DNA of 64,000 bases from Serratia inhibens (GTDB lineage: Bacteria; Pseudomonadota; Gammaproteobacteria; Enterobacterales; Enterobacteriaceae). The translations under genes and the position numbers were made by a program. Numbering within the stretch: position 1 is the first letter of the stretch; each line of letters opens with the position of its first letter. This document shows, in pieces, positions 18,833-26,425 of this stretch. Location: NCBI RefSeq assembly GCF_003591175.1, contig NZ_QYYG01000001.1:1550001-1614000 (forward strand), written 5' to 3'. The notes under the pieces were generated by a model, which was given only the letters and a program-made list of their open reading frames with translations, was not told the DNA's origin and made no database searches.

Positions 18833-20064
18833 CAACTCCCATTTAATGCTGTTTCTGCGCCGTCACGCATGTCCAGCGTCAGGTTGATATCAATGAACTC
18901 CGCCGGCGCCAACAGGGCCAATTGAACCCTGAGGATCATTTTGCCGGCGCTTATATCTTCGGCGGACATGGTTTCGTTCAACCCGATACCGAGCGTAAAA
19001 GCCTCTTCCTCCGTCGCACCGTAAAACATGCCGGCCAGCCATTGCTGGCGTAGCCATGTCCAGACTTGACCTTTCAGTTTCATCCAGGTCAGCGCATTAT
19101 TCGGCTCAAACATAAAAGCGCGTGCCAGCCGGCCAATCTGACTCTCCACGCTGTTTGCCAGTAACCGGGTCTGAATATAGCGCCAGGGGGTCGTCCGATC
19201 GTTTAAGAGCGTTCGACACCCCCACAGACGAACCCCTTTCCCCGGGAAACTGCGGATCAGGTTGCAGGAAACGCCTTGTTGATTCAGCAATGTCTGAGAC
19301 TGAAGAATATTTCGGGCAGGCCGGAGGGTCTTCGCCAGGGGAATATTGGCGGGCGCCTGCCAAACACCGCGTTCAACGGCATTGCGCTGAATGGCCGCGG
19401 CTACCGCCGGCAGTGGCGACAGCAGACGATAGGCATTATCCTCCCCCGTATCGGCCACATAGCGGGTTTCCAGGCGTGGCCACCAGGCTGCGCCGTTTTG
19501 ACACAGTTCGGCGGAAAACAGGCCGTTTGCCAGCTCAATGGCCTGAGAAGGTTCATCCGGCAGTTCAAGCAGCGCAAAGCGTTGCTGCCCCAGGTTGCAT
19601 AATTGCAGCAACGCCTGCCAACTTTCATACCAAAGCGCCGCAGCGTCGAAACCGGAAACCAGCGCGAGATCGTTTAATTCGCTGATCTCTGGAGCCAGCA
19701 ATAAACCGGTATGGTTATCTGCGGCTATCGCCTCGCGCATTTGCGCACTCTGCAATGCGGTAACCAGCGCCTTTAAACGCTGGGTGTCCTCCGCCGCACC
19801 TGCCCCCAGAGAGAGCACATAACACCCCTGCCCCTCATTATCAAAGAAGTGACGCAAAGCCAATGCCAGCGTTCCATGCCGGCCAAAGAGGGATATCGCC
19901 TCAGTCAGAGAACCCACGCTATGCGGCACCATAGTTTCAATGCGTGTTACGCCCTGAGCCTCAAGGGTATAACCAATAAACAGCGGCACCGTTACCGGGT
20001 CGCCTGCCGGCGCGGGGGTTAACAGGGTTTCGTCGATCGAAACCCCGGGATTGACCATTGCCAT
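18832..20064 (-). CDS. afp4: eCIS sheath protein (Afp4-type)
   Basis: A protein of 410 residues starting MAMVNPGVSIDETLL, with a typical contractile-sheath C-terminus (GKMILRVQLALLAPAEFIDI). The conserved sheath core includes TRIETMVPHSVGSLTEA near the N-terminus and the VRLWGCRTLLND segment, equivalent to WGARTL in other sheaths. Afp4 is the minor sheath at the baseplate end. It is clearly more distant from the other four sheath proteins than they are from one another within their pairs. Confidence 0.9.
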   Translation of the reverse strand: MAMVNPGVSIDETLLTPAPAGDPVTVPLFIGYTLEAQGVTRIETMVPHSVGSLTEAISLFGRHGTLALALRHFFDNEGQGCYVLSLGAGAAEDTQRLKALVTALQSAQMREAIAADNHTGLLLAPEISELNDLALVSGFDAAALWYESWQALLQLCNLGQQRFALLELPDEPSQAIELANGLFSAELCQNGAAWWPRLETRYVADTGEDNAYRLLSPLPAVAAAIQRNAVERGVWQAPANIPLAKTLRPARNILQSQTLLNQQGVSCNLIRSFPGKGVRLWGCRTLLNDRTTPWRYIQTRLLANSVESQIGRLARAFMFEPNNALTWMKLKGQVWTWLRQQWLAGMFYGATEEEAFTLGIGLNETMSAEDISAGKMILRVQLALLAPAEFIDINLTLDMRDGAETALNGS

Positions 20065-20110
20065 CAGGGTGTCCTTTTATTTGCATGAAGAAACGAACGG
20101 CTCGGAGGCG

Positions 20111-21307
20111 TTACTGCGACATATCCTGGGTAAATTGCAGGATAATGAACTCCGCCGGCCGCACCGCGGCCATGCCCACCTGAACGATCATTTTTCCCTG
20201 ATTGATGTCATCCGTGGTCATGGTGACATCCTTGCCGATGCGCACAAAGTAAGCCTCGCTGGCTTTGTTGCCGCTTAAGCCCCCCTGGCGCCACAGGCTA
20301 TGGAGGTAGTTTTCAATCGCCGTGTGCACCCGCTGCCAGGTCAGTTGGTGGTTCGGTTCGAATACCATGGGGAGAATCGCCTTTTTGATGTCCCGCTCTG
20401 CGGCGTCAAACAACCTGCGTACCGGGATATAGCGCCAGTTATCATCGTTCTGCAGCGTGCGCGCCCCCCACACCACCGCTCCGCGGTCACGGAAATAACG
20501 GATCACATTAATACCTGCGAGATTCAGCGCGCCCTGATCGTCATCCGTGAGCCGCACGCTGACGTCACTGACGCCGCTCAGCACCACATTGGCCGGCGCT
20601 TTCCAGACGCCGCGTTCACGGTCGGTTTTGCAATACACGGCGGCCATCAGCGCAGAGGGCATCACAGCCTCGGCGCTGTCGCCGACAGGCAGCAGAGCGG
20701 GGTAATAAACCGCGACATGAGAGGAATTTTTGAGACTGTCAGATACCTCGCCATCAGCACTGTCGGCCAACAGGAAATAGCCCTGATTTTTATTCAGCAA
20801 TTCTTTTAATCCTGCGTAGACCTTCTCGCGAAATGCTGCGTCATTTTCAGGTACAGAAATCAGGGTGATCTCCCCCACGGCTTCAATCTGTTCAGGCAAT
20901 GCCTTGAAAGCGTCGTCGTCTCCCGCTGCCGTTGCCAGTACATAACATGCGCCGCCGCCATTCTGAAAATAGAGTCTGATCGCCTGATATGAGGCAGCCT
21001 GCTGCGCCTGGTTGCCGGTTTCGGTGGTTTCGGTGGTTTCGGTGGTTTCGGTGGTTTCGGCGGTTTCGGCGGTTTCGGCGGTTTCGGCGGTTTCGGCGGT
21101 TTCGGCGGTTTCGGCGGTTTCGGCGGAAAACAGCTGCGTAAAACTGAGCCAACTGCTGATGCGGATAATAACGTCGAGATTTCCCTTATCGATAGGTGTC
21201 AACAGGGTAATAAATAACGGAACGGCGGTCGCGCCCTGGCTGACTGAAATTGCCGGAGAGGCGTCTTCTTCAATATAAACACCTGGAACTGAGGTCACGG
21301 TAGGCAT
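20111..21307 (-). CDS. eCIS sheath protein (Afp3-type copy b) with Glu-Thr repeat
   Basis: A protein of 398 residues, a tandem duplicate of the next upstream gene: both begin MPTVTS-PGVYIEEDASPA and share nearly identical C-terminal halves (GKMIVQVGMAAVRPAEFII). It contains an insertion of about 36 residues after SFTQLFS, made of Ala-Glu-Thr then Thr-Glu-Thr triplets, which the sister gene lacks. The insertion lies in the variable domain that faces outward in sheath structures. It is presumably a major sheath subunit. Confidence 0.9.
   Translation of the reverse strand: MPTVTSVPGVYIEEDASPAISVSQGATAVPLFITLLTPIDKGNLDVIIRISSWLSFTQLFSAETAETAETAETAETAETAETAETTETTETTETTETGNQAQQAASYQAIRLYFQNGGGACYVLATAAGDDDAFKALPEQIEAVGEITLISVPENDAAFREKVYAGLKELLNKNQGYFLLADSADGEVSDSLKNSSHVAVYYPALLPVGDSAEAVMPSALMAAVYCKTDRERGVWKAPANVVLSGVSDVSVRLTDDDQGALNLAGINVIRYFRDRGAVVWGARTLQNDDNWRYIPVRRLFDAAERDIKKAILPMVFEPNHQLTWQRVHTAIENYLHSLWRQGGLSGNKASEAYFVRIGKDVTMTTDDINQGKMIVQVGMAAVRPAEFIILQFTQDMSQ
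21017..21124. repeat. 9-bp coding microsatellite in afp3-type sheath
   Basis: By my count twelve perfect tandem 9-base units, four of GGTTTCGGT then eight of GGTTTCGGC on the plus strand, encode Thr-Glu-Thr and Ala-Glu-Thr on the minus strand. The array is unbroken and almost free of point changes, a sign of recent expansion. Unit gain or loss keeps the frame. Confidence 0.95.
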
Positions 21308-21342
21308 GGTTATTTTCCTTCGGTCAATTAAACACAGGGGAA

Positions 21343-22434
21343 TTACTGCGGCATATCCTGGGTAAATTGCAGGATAATGAACTCCGCCGGCCGCACCGCA
21401 GCCATGCCCACTTGAACAATCATTTTGCCCTGATTGATGTCATCCGTTGTCATGGTGAGATCTTTACCGATGCGCACAAAGTAGGCCTCGCTGGCTTTGT
21501 TGCCGCTTAAGCCCCCCTGCCGCCACAGGCTGTGGAGGTAGTTTTCAATCGCCGTTTGCACCCGCTGCCAGGTCAGTTGGTGGTTCGGTTCAAACACCAG
21601 GCTCCTCATCGCCTTTTTGATGTCCCGCTCTGCGGCGTCAAACAGCCTGCGCACCGGGATATAACGCCAGTTATCATCGTTCTGCTGCGTGCGCGCCCCC
21701 CACACCACCACGCCGCGGCCACTGAAATAACGGATCACATTAATGCCCAGTTTATTCATCGCTCCCTGAGCGTTATCCGTGACCCGCACGCTGACATCGC
21801 TGATACCGCTCAACACCACATTGGCCGGCGCTTTCCAGACGCCGCGTTCACGGTCGGTTTTGCAATACACGGCAGCCATCAGCGCAGAGGGCATCACAGC
21901 CTCGGCATTGTCGCCGACAGGCAGCAGAGTGGGGTAATAAACCGCGGCATGAGAGGATTCGTCGATCCCGGCAGGCACCTTGCCATCGGCACTGTCGGCC
22001 AACAGGAAATAGCCCTGATTTTTATTCAGCAATGGGGCTAATGCCTCGTAGACGATCTTGCGAAATGCTGCAACATTGTAAGGCGCAGAAAATAACGTGA
22101 TCTCCCCCACGGCTTCAATCTGAGCGAGCAACGTATTGAGAGCTCCAGCTTTCTCATCCTTCAACGCCAGCACATAGCATGCACCGCCGCCATTCTGAAA
22201 ATAGAGCCGAATCGCCTGATATGCGGTTGCTTGCTTCTTGTCGGTTCCGGCAGAAAACAGCTGCGTAAAACTGAGCCAACTGCTGACGCGGATAATAACG
22301 TCGAGACTTCCTGCATCGATAGCTGTCAACGGGGTAATAAATAACGGAACGGCGGTCGCGCCCTGGCTGACTGAAATTGCCGGAGACGCGTCCTCTTCAA
22401 TATAAACCCCTGGAGTTGAGGTAACTGTAGGCAT
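21343..22434 (-). CDS. afp3: eCIS sheath protein (Afp3-type copy a)
   Basis: A protein of 363 residues with the sheath start PTVTSTPGVYIEEDASPA and sheath C-terminus RPAEFIILQFTQDMPQ. It lacks the Glu-Thr insertion: the equivalent place reads FSAGTDKKQATAYQ. The C-terminal 180 residues are almost identical to copy b, whereas residues 90-160 differ more. It lies 35 bases upstream of copy b and 20 bases downstream of the afp2-type gene. Confidence 0.9.
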   Translation of the reverse strand: MPTVTSTPGVYIEEDASPAISVSQGATAVPLFITPLTAIDAGSLDVIIRVSSWLSFTQLFSAGTDKKQATAYQAIRLYFQNGGGACYVLALKDEKAGALNTLLAQIEAVGEITLFSAPYNVAAFRKIVYEALAPLLNKNQGYFLLADSADGKVPAGIDESSHAAVYYPTLLPVGDNAEAVMPSALMAAVYCKTDRERGVWKAPANVVLSGISDVSVRVTDNAQGAMNKLGINVIRYFSGRGVVVWGARTQQNDDNWRYIPVRRLFDAAERDIKKAMRSLVFEPNHQLTWQRVQTAIENYLHSLWRQGGLSGNKASEAYFVRIGKDLTMTTDDINQGKMIVQVGMAAVRPAEFIILQFTQDMPQ

Positions 22435-22454
22435 GGTTATTTTCCTTCAATGAA

Positions 22455-23525
22455 TTATTGAGCAATATCCTGTCGGAATTGCAGAAGAATAAATTCAGCG
22501 GGCCGGACAGCGGCAAGCCCCACGTTAACCACCATTTTCCCCTGCCTGATATCCTCGTCCGTCATGGTGATATCCTTGCCAATCTGCACAAACCAGGCTT
22601 CGTCTTCTTTATTGCCAAGCAACGCACCCTGCTGCCACAAGCGGTAAAGATAGCTATCCACCGCCGCTTTCACCCGCAGCCAGGTCGGTTGGCTATTGGC
22701 TTCAAACACCAATTTGTTCAGCGCCGCCTTGACATCCTGCTCCACCATGCTGAACAGGCGCCGCACCGGGATATAGCGCCAGTTGTCGCTGTCATCCAGG
22801 GTGCGGCTCCCCCACATCACCGTACCCATACCCGGGAAGGTGCGGATCATATTCAGCGCCTTGCCCTGGGTAAAACGGCCCTGTAAATCGTCACTGACCG
22901 GAAACCGGGGAGTAACGCCGTTAACGGCGACATTGGCGGGTGCCTTCCACACGCCGCGGGTGCGGTCGGTTTTGGCGATGCTAATGGCGGCAATGACGCT
23001 GGGCGGTATGACGATGGTTGATTTGTCTGAATAAACCCCTGGATACCAGGCTGCCGCATAAGGGGACTCAGGCAGATCGGCAGTCACCTCGGCAGGGACG
23101 GAGTCTGGGGTGATCCTTTTCTCCGGCCCATCAAGCAAGACAAACCGGTTTTTCCCGGGGCCGGTTAATAGTGGTATTTGCGGAATAACAAACTCATTTC
23201 TATATGTAGAAACTATCAGCGTGACATCATCCAATGCTGCAACGTCTTTTACATTGGAATAATCGACGAGATAACACTCGCCGCCGCCATGGCTGAACCA
23301 CAGATACAACACGTTGTAGTACCGCATATTCCAGTAATCTTCTGGAACGGCTTTCTTAACATCCGCCCATGACTGATAATGCTGAACTGCCTTATCCTTG
23401 GGCACGCCGTCTTCGTTACGGGAAGTAAAAAAAACAGGCACGACCGTAGCGCTATGGGATATTGAAAAATTCGGCAATGCGTCTTCACTTGAATACACGC
23501 CGGGATAACTGGTGATAATCGCCAT
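22455..23525 (-). CDS. afp2: eCIS sheath protein (Afp2-type copy a)
   Basis: A protein of 356 residues (MAIITSYPGVYSSEDALPN) directly after the intact tube gene, the canonical afp1-afp2 arrangement. Afp2 is the most abundant sheath subunit in Afp. From about residue 145 it is nearly identical to the copy at 24255-25322, while residues 25-125 are strongly diverged (for example FFTSRNEDGVPKDKA against FLTTLSESGAPKNKI). Confidence 0.92.
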   Translation of the reverse strand: MAIITSYPGVYSSEDALPNFSISHSATVVPVFFTSRNEDGVPKDKAVQHYQSWADVKKAVPEDYWNMRYYNVLYLWFSHGGGECYLVDYSNVKDVAALDDVTLIVSTYRNEFVIPQIPLLTGPGKNRFVLLDGPEKRITPDSVPAEVTADLPESPYAAAWYPGVYSDKSTIVIPPSVIAAISIAKTDRTRGVWKAPANVAVNGVTPRFPVSDDLQGRFTQGKALNMIRTFPGMGTVMWGSRTLDDSDNWRYIPVRRLFSMVEQDVKAALNKLVFEANSQPTWLRVKAAVDSYLYRLWQQGALLGNKEDEAWFVQIGKDITMTDEDIRQGKMVVNVGLAAVRPAEFILLQFRQDIAQ

Positions 23526-23539
23526 TATAACCCCCGTGA

Positions 23540-23989
23540 TCAGACTGGTTGAATGGTGATCCGATCGGCCATCAACGTTACCTGCTGTACGGCAATTTCA
23601 TTACTGGTGGCGTCAAAAGAAGGGGACGTCAGAGAAGTGGGAAACGCATTGGCGACGTTCCAGCTCATCAGCACCTCTGTGCCGGCATCGTTGGTCAGGT
23701 TAATCATGATGTCTTTCTTTTCCACCTGATTAAGCTGGATGGCGTTAATCCAGCTATAAAGCGCATTTTCACCCGGGAAAACGCCTTTGCTCAGGGTGAT
23801 GCTGGGAACCTGACGCTGCCCCGGCATTTTGAACCAGTTACCGGTGCCATCGCGGTATTCGATAGTGTCGTAAGCGATGTCCAGGCCGGAGGCGCTGGTA
23901 AAGGGAACCTGCTCGTCCCCCAGGATGACAACAAAACGGTAGGTGGGGATAGGATACTGTACGGCGATCTCTTCAGCGGTCGTGGCCAT
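23540..23989 (-). CDS. afp1: eCIS main inner tube protein (Afp1)
   Basis: A protein of 149 residues with the Hcp/gp19-like tube pattern (PTYRFVVILGDEQVPFTSAS, then YDTIEYRDGTGNWFKMPGQ). It forms the hexameric rings of the inner tube. It is the only intact copy in the window. The C-terminus contains EIAVQQVTLMADR, and the N-terminus contains EEIAVQYP; this internal repeat explains the deleted relic at 25338-25415. The ATG has AAAGGT about seven bases upstream. Confidence 0.93.
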   Translation of the reverse strand: MATTAEEIAVQYPIPTYRFVVILGDEQVPFTSASGLDIAYDTIEYRDGTGNWFKMPGQRQVPSITLSKGVFPGENALYSWINAIQLNQVEKKDIMINLTNDAGTEVLMSWNVANAFPTSLTSPSFDATSNEIAVQQVTLMADRITIQPV

Positions 23990-24026
23990 ATTCTTTACCT
24001 TTTTTGATTGCGGTTAATGGTTGTTC

Positions 24027-24130
24027 TATACCTAAATAATTCGAGTTGCGGGAAGGCGGCAACTGAACGTGTCCCGATGAGCTTATTCAGGTAAGCGAAA
24101 AATCACGCTACCGTCCCTCGCTACGGGTAT
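24027..24130 (+). repeat. Degenerate ERIC element inside the eCIS operon
   Basis: The left half (TATACCTAAATAATTCGAGTTG through GAGCTTATTCAGGTAAG, given as its ends) matches the other ERIC copies in this window; the right half is replaced, and only CTACGGGTATTT recalls the far end. It sits between the two tube-sheath units. Confidence 0.6.
24104..24115 (-). promoter_or_regulatory. ops-like element, internal copy
   Basis: Read on the minus strand it is GACGGTAGCGTG, 11 of 12 bases of the ops element seen at the head of the operon. It lies about 115 bases upstream of afp1, at the same relative place as the perfect copy lies from the tube relic. It is best explained as part of the duplicated unit; whether it still works is unknown. 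Confidence 0.5.
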
Positions 24131-24215
24131 TTGACCTCGTTATTTTTCACCTCTGCCGCTACCCTCGCCGGTTGATATTTCCAGAGACGCTTATTCTCAA
24201 TGGAATTACCGGCAG

Positions 24216-24254
24216 CGGCGATAGCTGTAAGCAAGGTTATTTTCCTTCAATAAA
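24216..24254 (-). pseudogene. Degenerate start of a third afp3-type sheath gene
   Basis: The minus-strand sequence GGAAAATAACCTTGCTTACA matches the upstream region and first codons of the afp3-type genes (GGAAAATAACCATGCCTACA) with ATG changed to TTG. Similarity is lost within about ten codons. It marks the far end of the duplicated tube-sheath segment. Confidence 0.6.
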
Positions 24255-25322
24255 CTAGCGGGCAATATCCTGTCGGAACTGCAGAAGAATAAATTCAGCG
24301 GGCCGGACGGCGGCAAGCCCCACGTTAACCACCATTTTCCCCTGCCTGATATCCTCGTCCGTCATGGTGATATCCTTGCCAATCTGCACAAACCAGGCTT
24401 CGTCTTCTTTATTGCCAAGCAACGCGCCCTGCTGCCACAAGCGGTAAAGATAGCTATCCACCGCCGCTTTCACCCGCAGCCAGGTCGGTTGGCTATTGGC
24501 TTCAAACACCAATTTGTTCAGCGCCGCCTTGACATCCTGCTCCACCATGCTGAACAGGCGCCGCACCGGGATATAGCGCCAGTTGTCGCTGTCATCCAGG
24601 GTGCGGCTCCCCCACATCACCGTACCCATACCCGGGAAAGTGCGGATCATATTCAGCGCCTTGCCCTGGGTAAAACGGCCCTGTAAATCGTCACTGACCG
24701 GAAAGCGGGGGGTGATGCCGTTAATGACGACATTGGCGGGTGCCTTCCACACGCCGCGGGTGCGCTCGGTTTTGGCGATGCTGATGGCGGCAATGGCGCT
24801 GGGGGGAACAGTGGTGCCTGATTTGTCTGAATAAACCCCTGGATACCAGGCTGCCGCATAAGGTGACTCAGGCAGATCGGTAGTCACCTCGGCAGGAACG
24901 GCGTCTGGAGTGATTCTTTCCATCGGCCCATCAAGCAAGACAAAACGGTTTTTTCCTGGGCCGCATAGCGCCGCTATGTTGGGAATAAGATTCTTATTGC
25001 GCCCATGTGCAACAACCAAAGTCACATCATCCATAGCCGAAATTTTTTTGACTTCCGGATAATCGATCAGATAGCAGCCGCCACCACCATTACTGAACCA
25101 CAAATATAATGTATTGTAGTATTTTGCATTCCAATGTTCGCCGGGAACAACTTTTTTAAAATCGCTCCATGATTGGAAATAACAGATTTTATTTTTTGGG
25201 GCACCACTCTCTGAAAGAGTCGTTAAAAAAGCCGGTACTGGCATAGCGCCGCCGGTTATTGAAAAATTCGGCAATGCGTCTTCACTTGAATATACGCCGG
25301 GATAACTGGTGACAATAGCCAT
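24255..25322 (-). CDS. eCIS sheath protein (Afp2-type copy b)
   Basis: A protein of 355 residues and the first intact gene of the operon. It begins MAIVTSYPGVYSSEDALPN and ends RPAEFILLQFRQDIAR. The C-terminal 220 residues are almost identical to the afp2 copy at 22455-23525, while the outward-facing region is different. Its partner tube gene upstream has been lost. The frame is open and conserved, so it is probably expressed and mixed into or substituted for the main sheath. Confidence 0.9.
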   Translation of the reverse strand: MAIVTSYPGVYSSEDALPNFSITGGAMPVPAFLTTLSESGAPKNKICYFQSWSDFKKVVPGEHWNAKYYNTLYLWFSNGGGGCYLIDYPEVKKISAMDDVTLVVAHGRNKNLIPNIAALCGPGKNRFVLLDGPMERITPDAVPAEVTTDLPESPYAAAWYPGVYSDKSGTTVPPSAIAAISIAKTERTRGVWKAPANVVINGITPRFPVSDDLQGRFTQGKALNMIRTFPGMGTVMWGSRTLDDSDNWRYIPVRRLFSMVEQDVKAALNKLVFEANSQPTWLRVKAAVDSYLYRLWQQGALLGNKEDEAWFVQIGKDITMTDEDIRQGKMVVNVGLAAVRPAEFILLQFRQDIAR

Positions 25323-25337
25323 AATAAACCCCCGTGA

Positions 25338-25415
25338 TCAGACTGGTTGAATGGTGACCCGATCGGCCATCAACGTCACCTGCTGTACGGCGATCTCTTC
25401 AGCGGTCGTGGCCAT
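25338..25415 (-). pseudogene. Collapsed copy of the tube gene afp1 (25 codons)
   Basis: The minus strand reads MATTAEEIAVQ followed directly by QVTLMADRVTIQPV and a stop: the first 11 and last 14 residues of Afp1. The 372 missing bases lie between two copies of GCCGTACAG in the intact gene. The ribosome site and ATG remain, so a 25-residue peptide could still be made. Confidence 0.9.
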
Positions 25416-25807
25416 ATTTACCTTCTCTGATTGCAGTTGATGGTTGCCCTGTATCACTATCAGGAACCTGGCTTCCAGATTAAATTTAACGTTGTTCAAC
25501 CTTTAATAAAAACCACGCTACCGCCACTGGCATACGCCAGGATTTTATTAAAAAAATGTGTCACTTGACCATAAAGAGGCGCCTGCTCCTTTATATATGG
25601 ATGGCGTTATCTTCTGAAACAGCGGGAAAGCGAGAAAATCAAACAAAATCATAAGCCACAATAATCAATGCCGTCCTGATTAAAACCTAAGCTCAAAAAC
25701 GAATCAATTCAACATTAAATATTGTTTTTTCATTTAATTAAATAAAAACAACGTGTTACATAAATAAAAATTACTCGCAATAAAAATAATTCAGTTTAAG
25801 TACAAAT
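25416..25807 (-). promoter_or_regulatory. eCIS leader and promoter region
   Basis: An AT-rich stretch with no gene, holding the ops element and its preceding hairpin. A possible -10 box TATATA on the minus strand at 25592-25597 would start transcription about 60 bases before ops, but its -35 box is poor. Further upstream (25690-25807) the DNA is extremely AT-rich, a typical H-NS target composition. Confidence 0.4.
25514..25525 (-). promoter_or_regulatory. Perfect ops element
   Basis: The minus strand reads GGCGGTAGCGTG, the exact ops sequence that recruits RfaH to a paused RNA polymerase. It is preceded directly by a small hairpin (CTGGC-GTAT-GCCAG, 25527-25540). It lies about 100 bases before the tube relic and 190 bases before the first sheath gene. 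RfaH-type control suits a 25-kb operon; the afp locus of S. entomophila is reported to depend on the RfaH-like AnfA1. Confidence 0.85.
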
Positions 25808-25851
25808 AACATTAATTATTTTTAATTGCATAATTAAAAATAATTAATGTT
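25808..25851. other. Perfect 44-bp AT-rich hairpin
   Basis: Two 20-base arms (AACATTAATTATTTTTAATT and its exact complement) flank GCAT. It ends in runs of T/A on both sides and lies between the eCIS leader and small ORFs. It may act as a bidirectional terminator or as an insulator of the eCIS promoter. Confidence 0.8.
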
Positions 25852-25936
25852 GCAGTTCCATTTTTTGCATGAAAAAACCTTTGATGGCTGTCAGTTGCAG
25901 GCAGGTCACCGGGCTGATTGAAACATTCAGGGACAT
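25844..25936 (-). CDS. Doubtful 30-residue ORF
   Basis: MSLNVSISPVTCLQL and 15 more residues, overlapping the end of the 58-residue ORF upstream by 10 bases. Its stop lies in the arm of the perfect hairpin. A longer reading of the same frame back to 26227 exists but passes through the better-supported membrane ORF. I do not recognise it; it may be noise or the end of a broken gene. Confidence 0.15.
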   Translation of the reverse strand: MSLNVSISPVTCLQLTAIKGFFMQKMELQH

Positions 25937-26103
25937 ATTTTCTTCAATGGCAATACAGAGAGCAGCCATGACACAGGCGGGTTGTCCCTGGCCTGCCAGG
26001 CCATAAACCAGTCGCCGGCTATCACCATAAAGCCAAGGCCCCACAGGGCCGGGAACAGCGACAGGACGATGCAAGACAGGTGTGACGCAGCGATTTCGTT
26101 CAT
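25927..26103 (-). CDS. Small putative membrane protein (58 residues)
   Basis: The frame starts at an ATG preceded by AAGGA and encodes MNEIAASHL then a strongly hydrophobic stretch (CIVLSLFPALWGLGFMVIAG, residues 11-30), a short polar loop, and a second weaker hydrophobic stretch. No family is recognised. It could be a genuine small inner-membrane protein or the first part of a truncated membrane gene. It points toward the eCIS operon but is separated from it by the hairpin. Confidence 0.35.
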   Translation of the reverse strand: MNEIAASHLSCIVLSLFPALWGLGFMVIAGDWFMAWQARDNPPVSWLLSVLPLKKICP

Positions 26104-26425
26104 AATTATCCTTAATTATTATTATGTGAATATCCGATTCCCCGAGATGACTGCGGTTTACAGTCGGTAACCTCCTGGAGTATCTTGACGAATATATTGT
26201 AAGAACTAATCTTACAACGGCAGACACCCTTAACGGGGTCAGTTTGGATATCGAAAATTATTGTACTATAAGGGCTTCCCCGGTATTAAGAGCAATGTAG
26301 TTTTCCCACAGCTATCTGTTAGTCATGCCGGATAACCCATAACTGATTATAAATATGGAATCTATTCATTATATTAACCATCCTAAGCCGATTAAATTTT
26401 CTTGTGATTTATGGGAGTAGCTACA

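Noticed and set aside
20892-21152. Arg-Asn repeat protein on the minus strand
   Set aside because: It is the alternative frame of the 9-base microsatellite in the sheath gene.
25844-26227. A 127-residue reading frame on the minus strand
   Set aside because: Its start region has no ribosome site, and it overlaps a shorter frame with a good site and clear membrane segment. The composition looks random.
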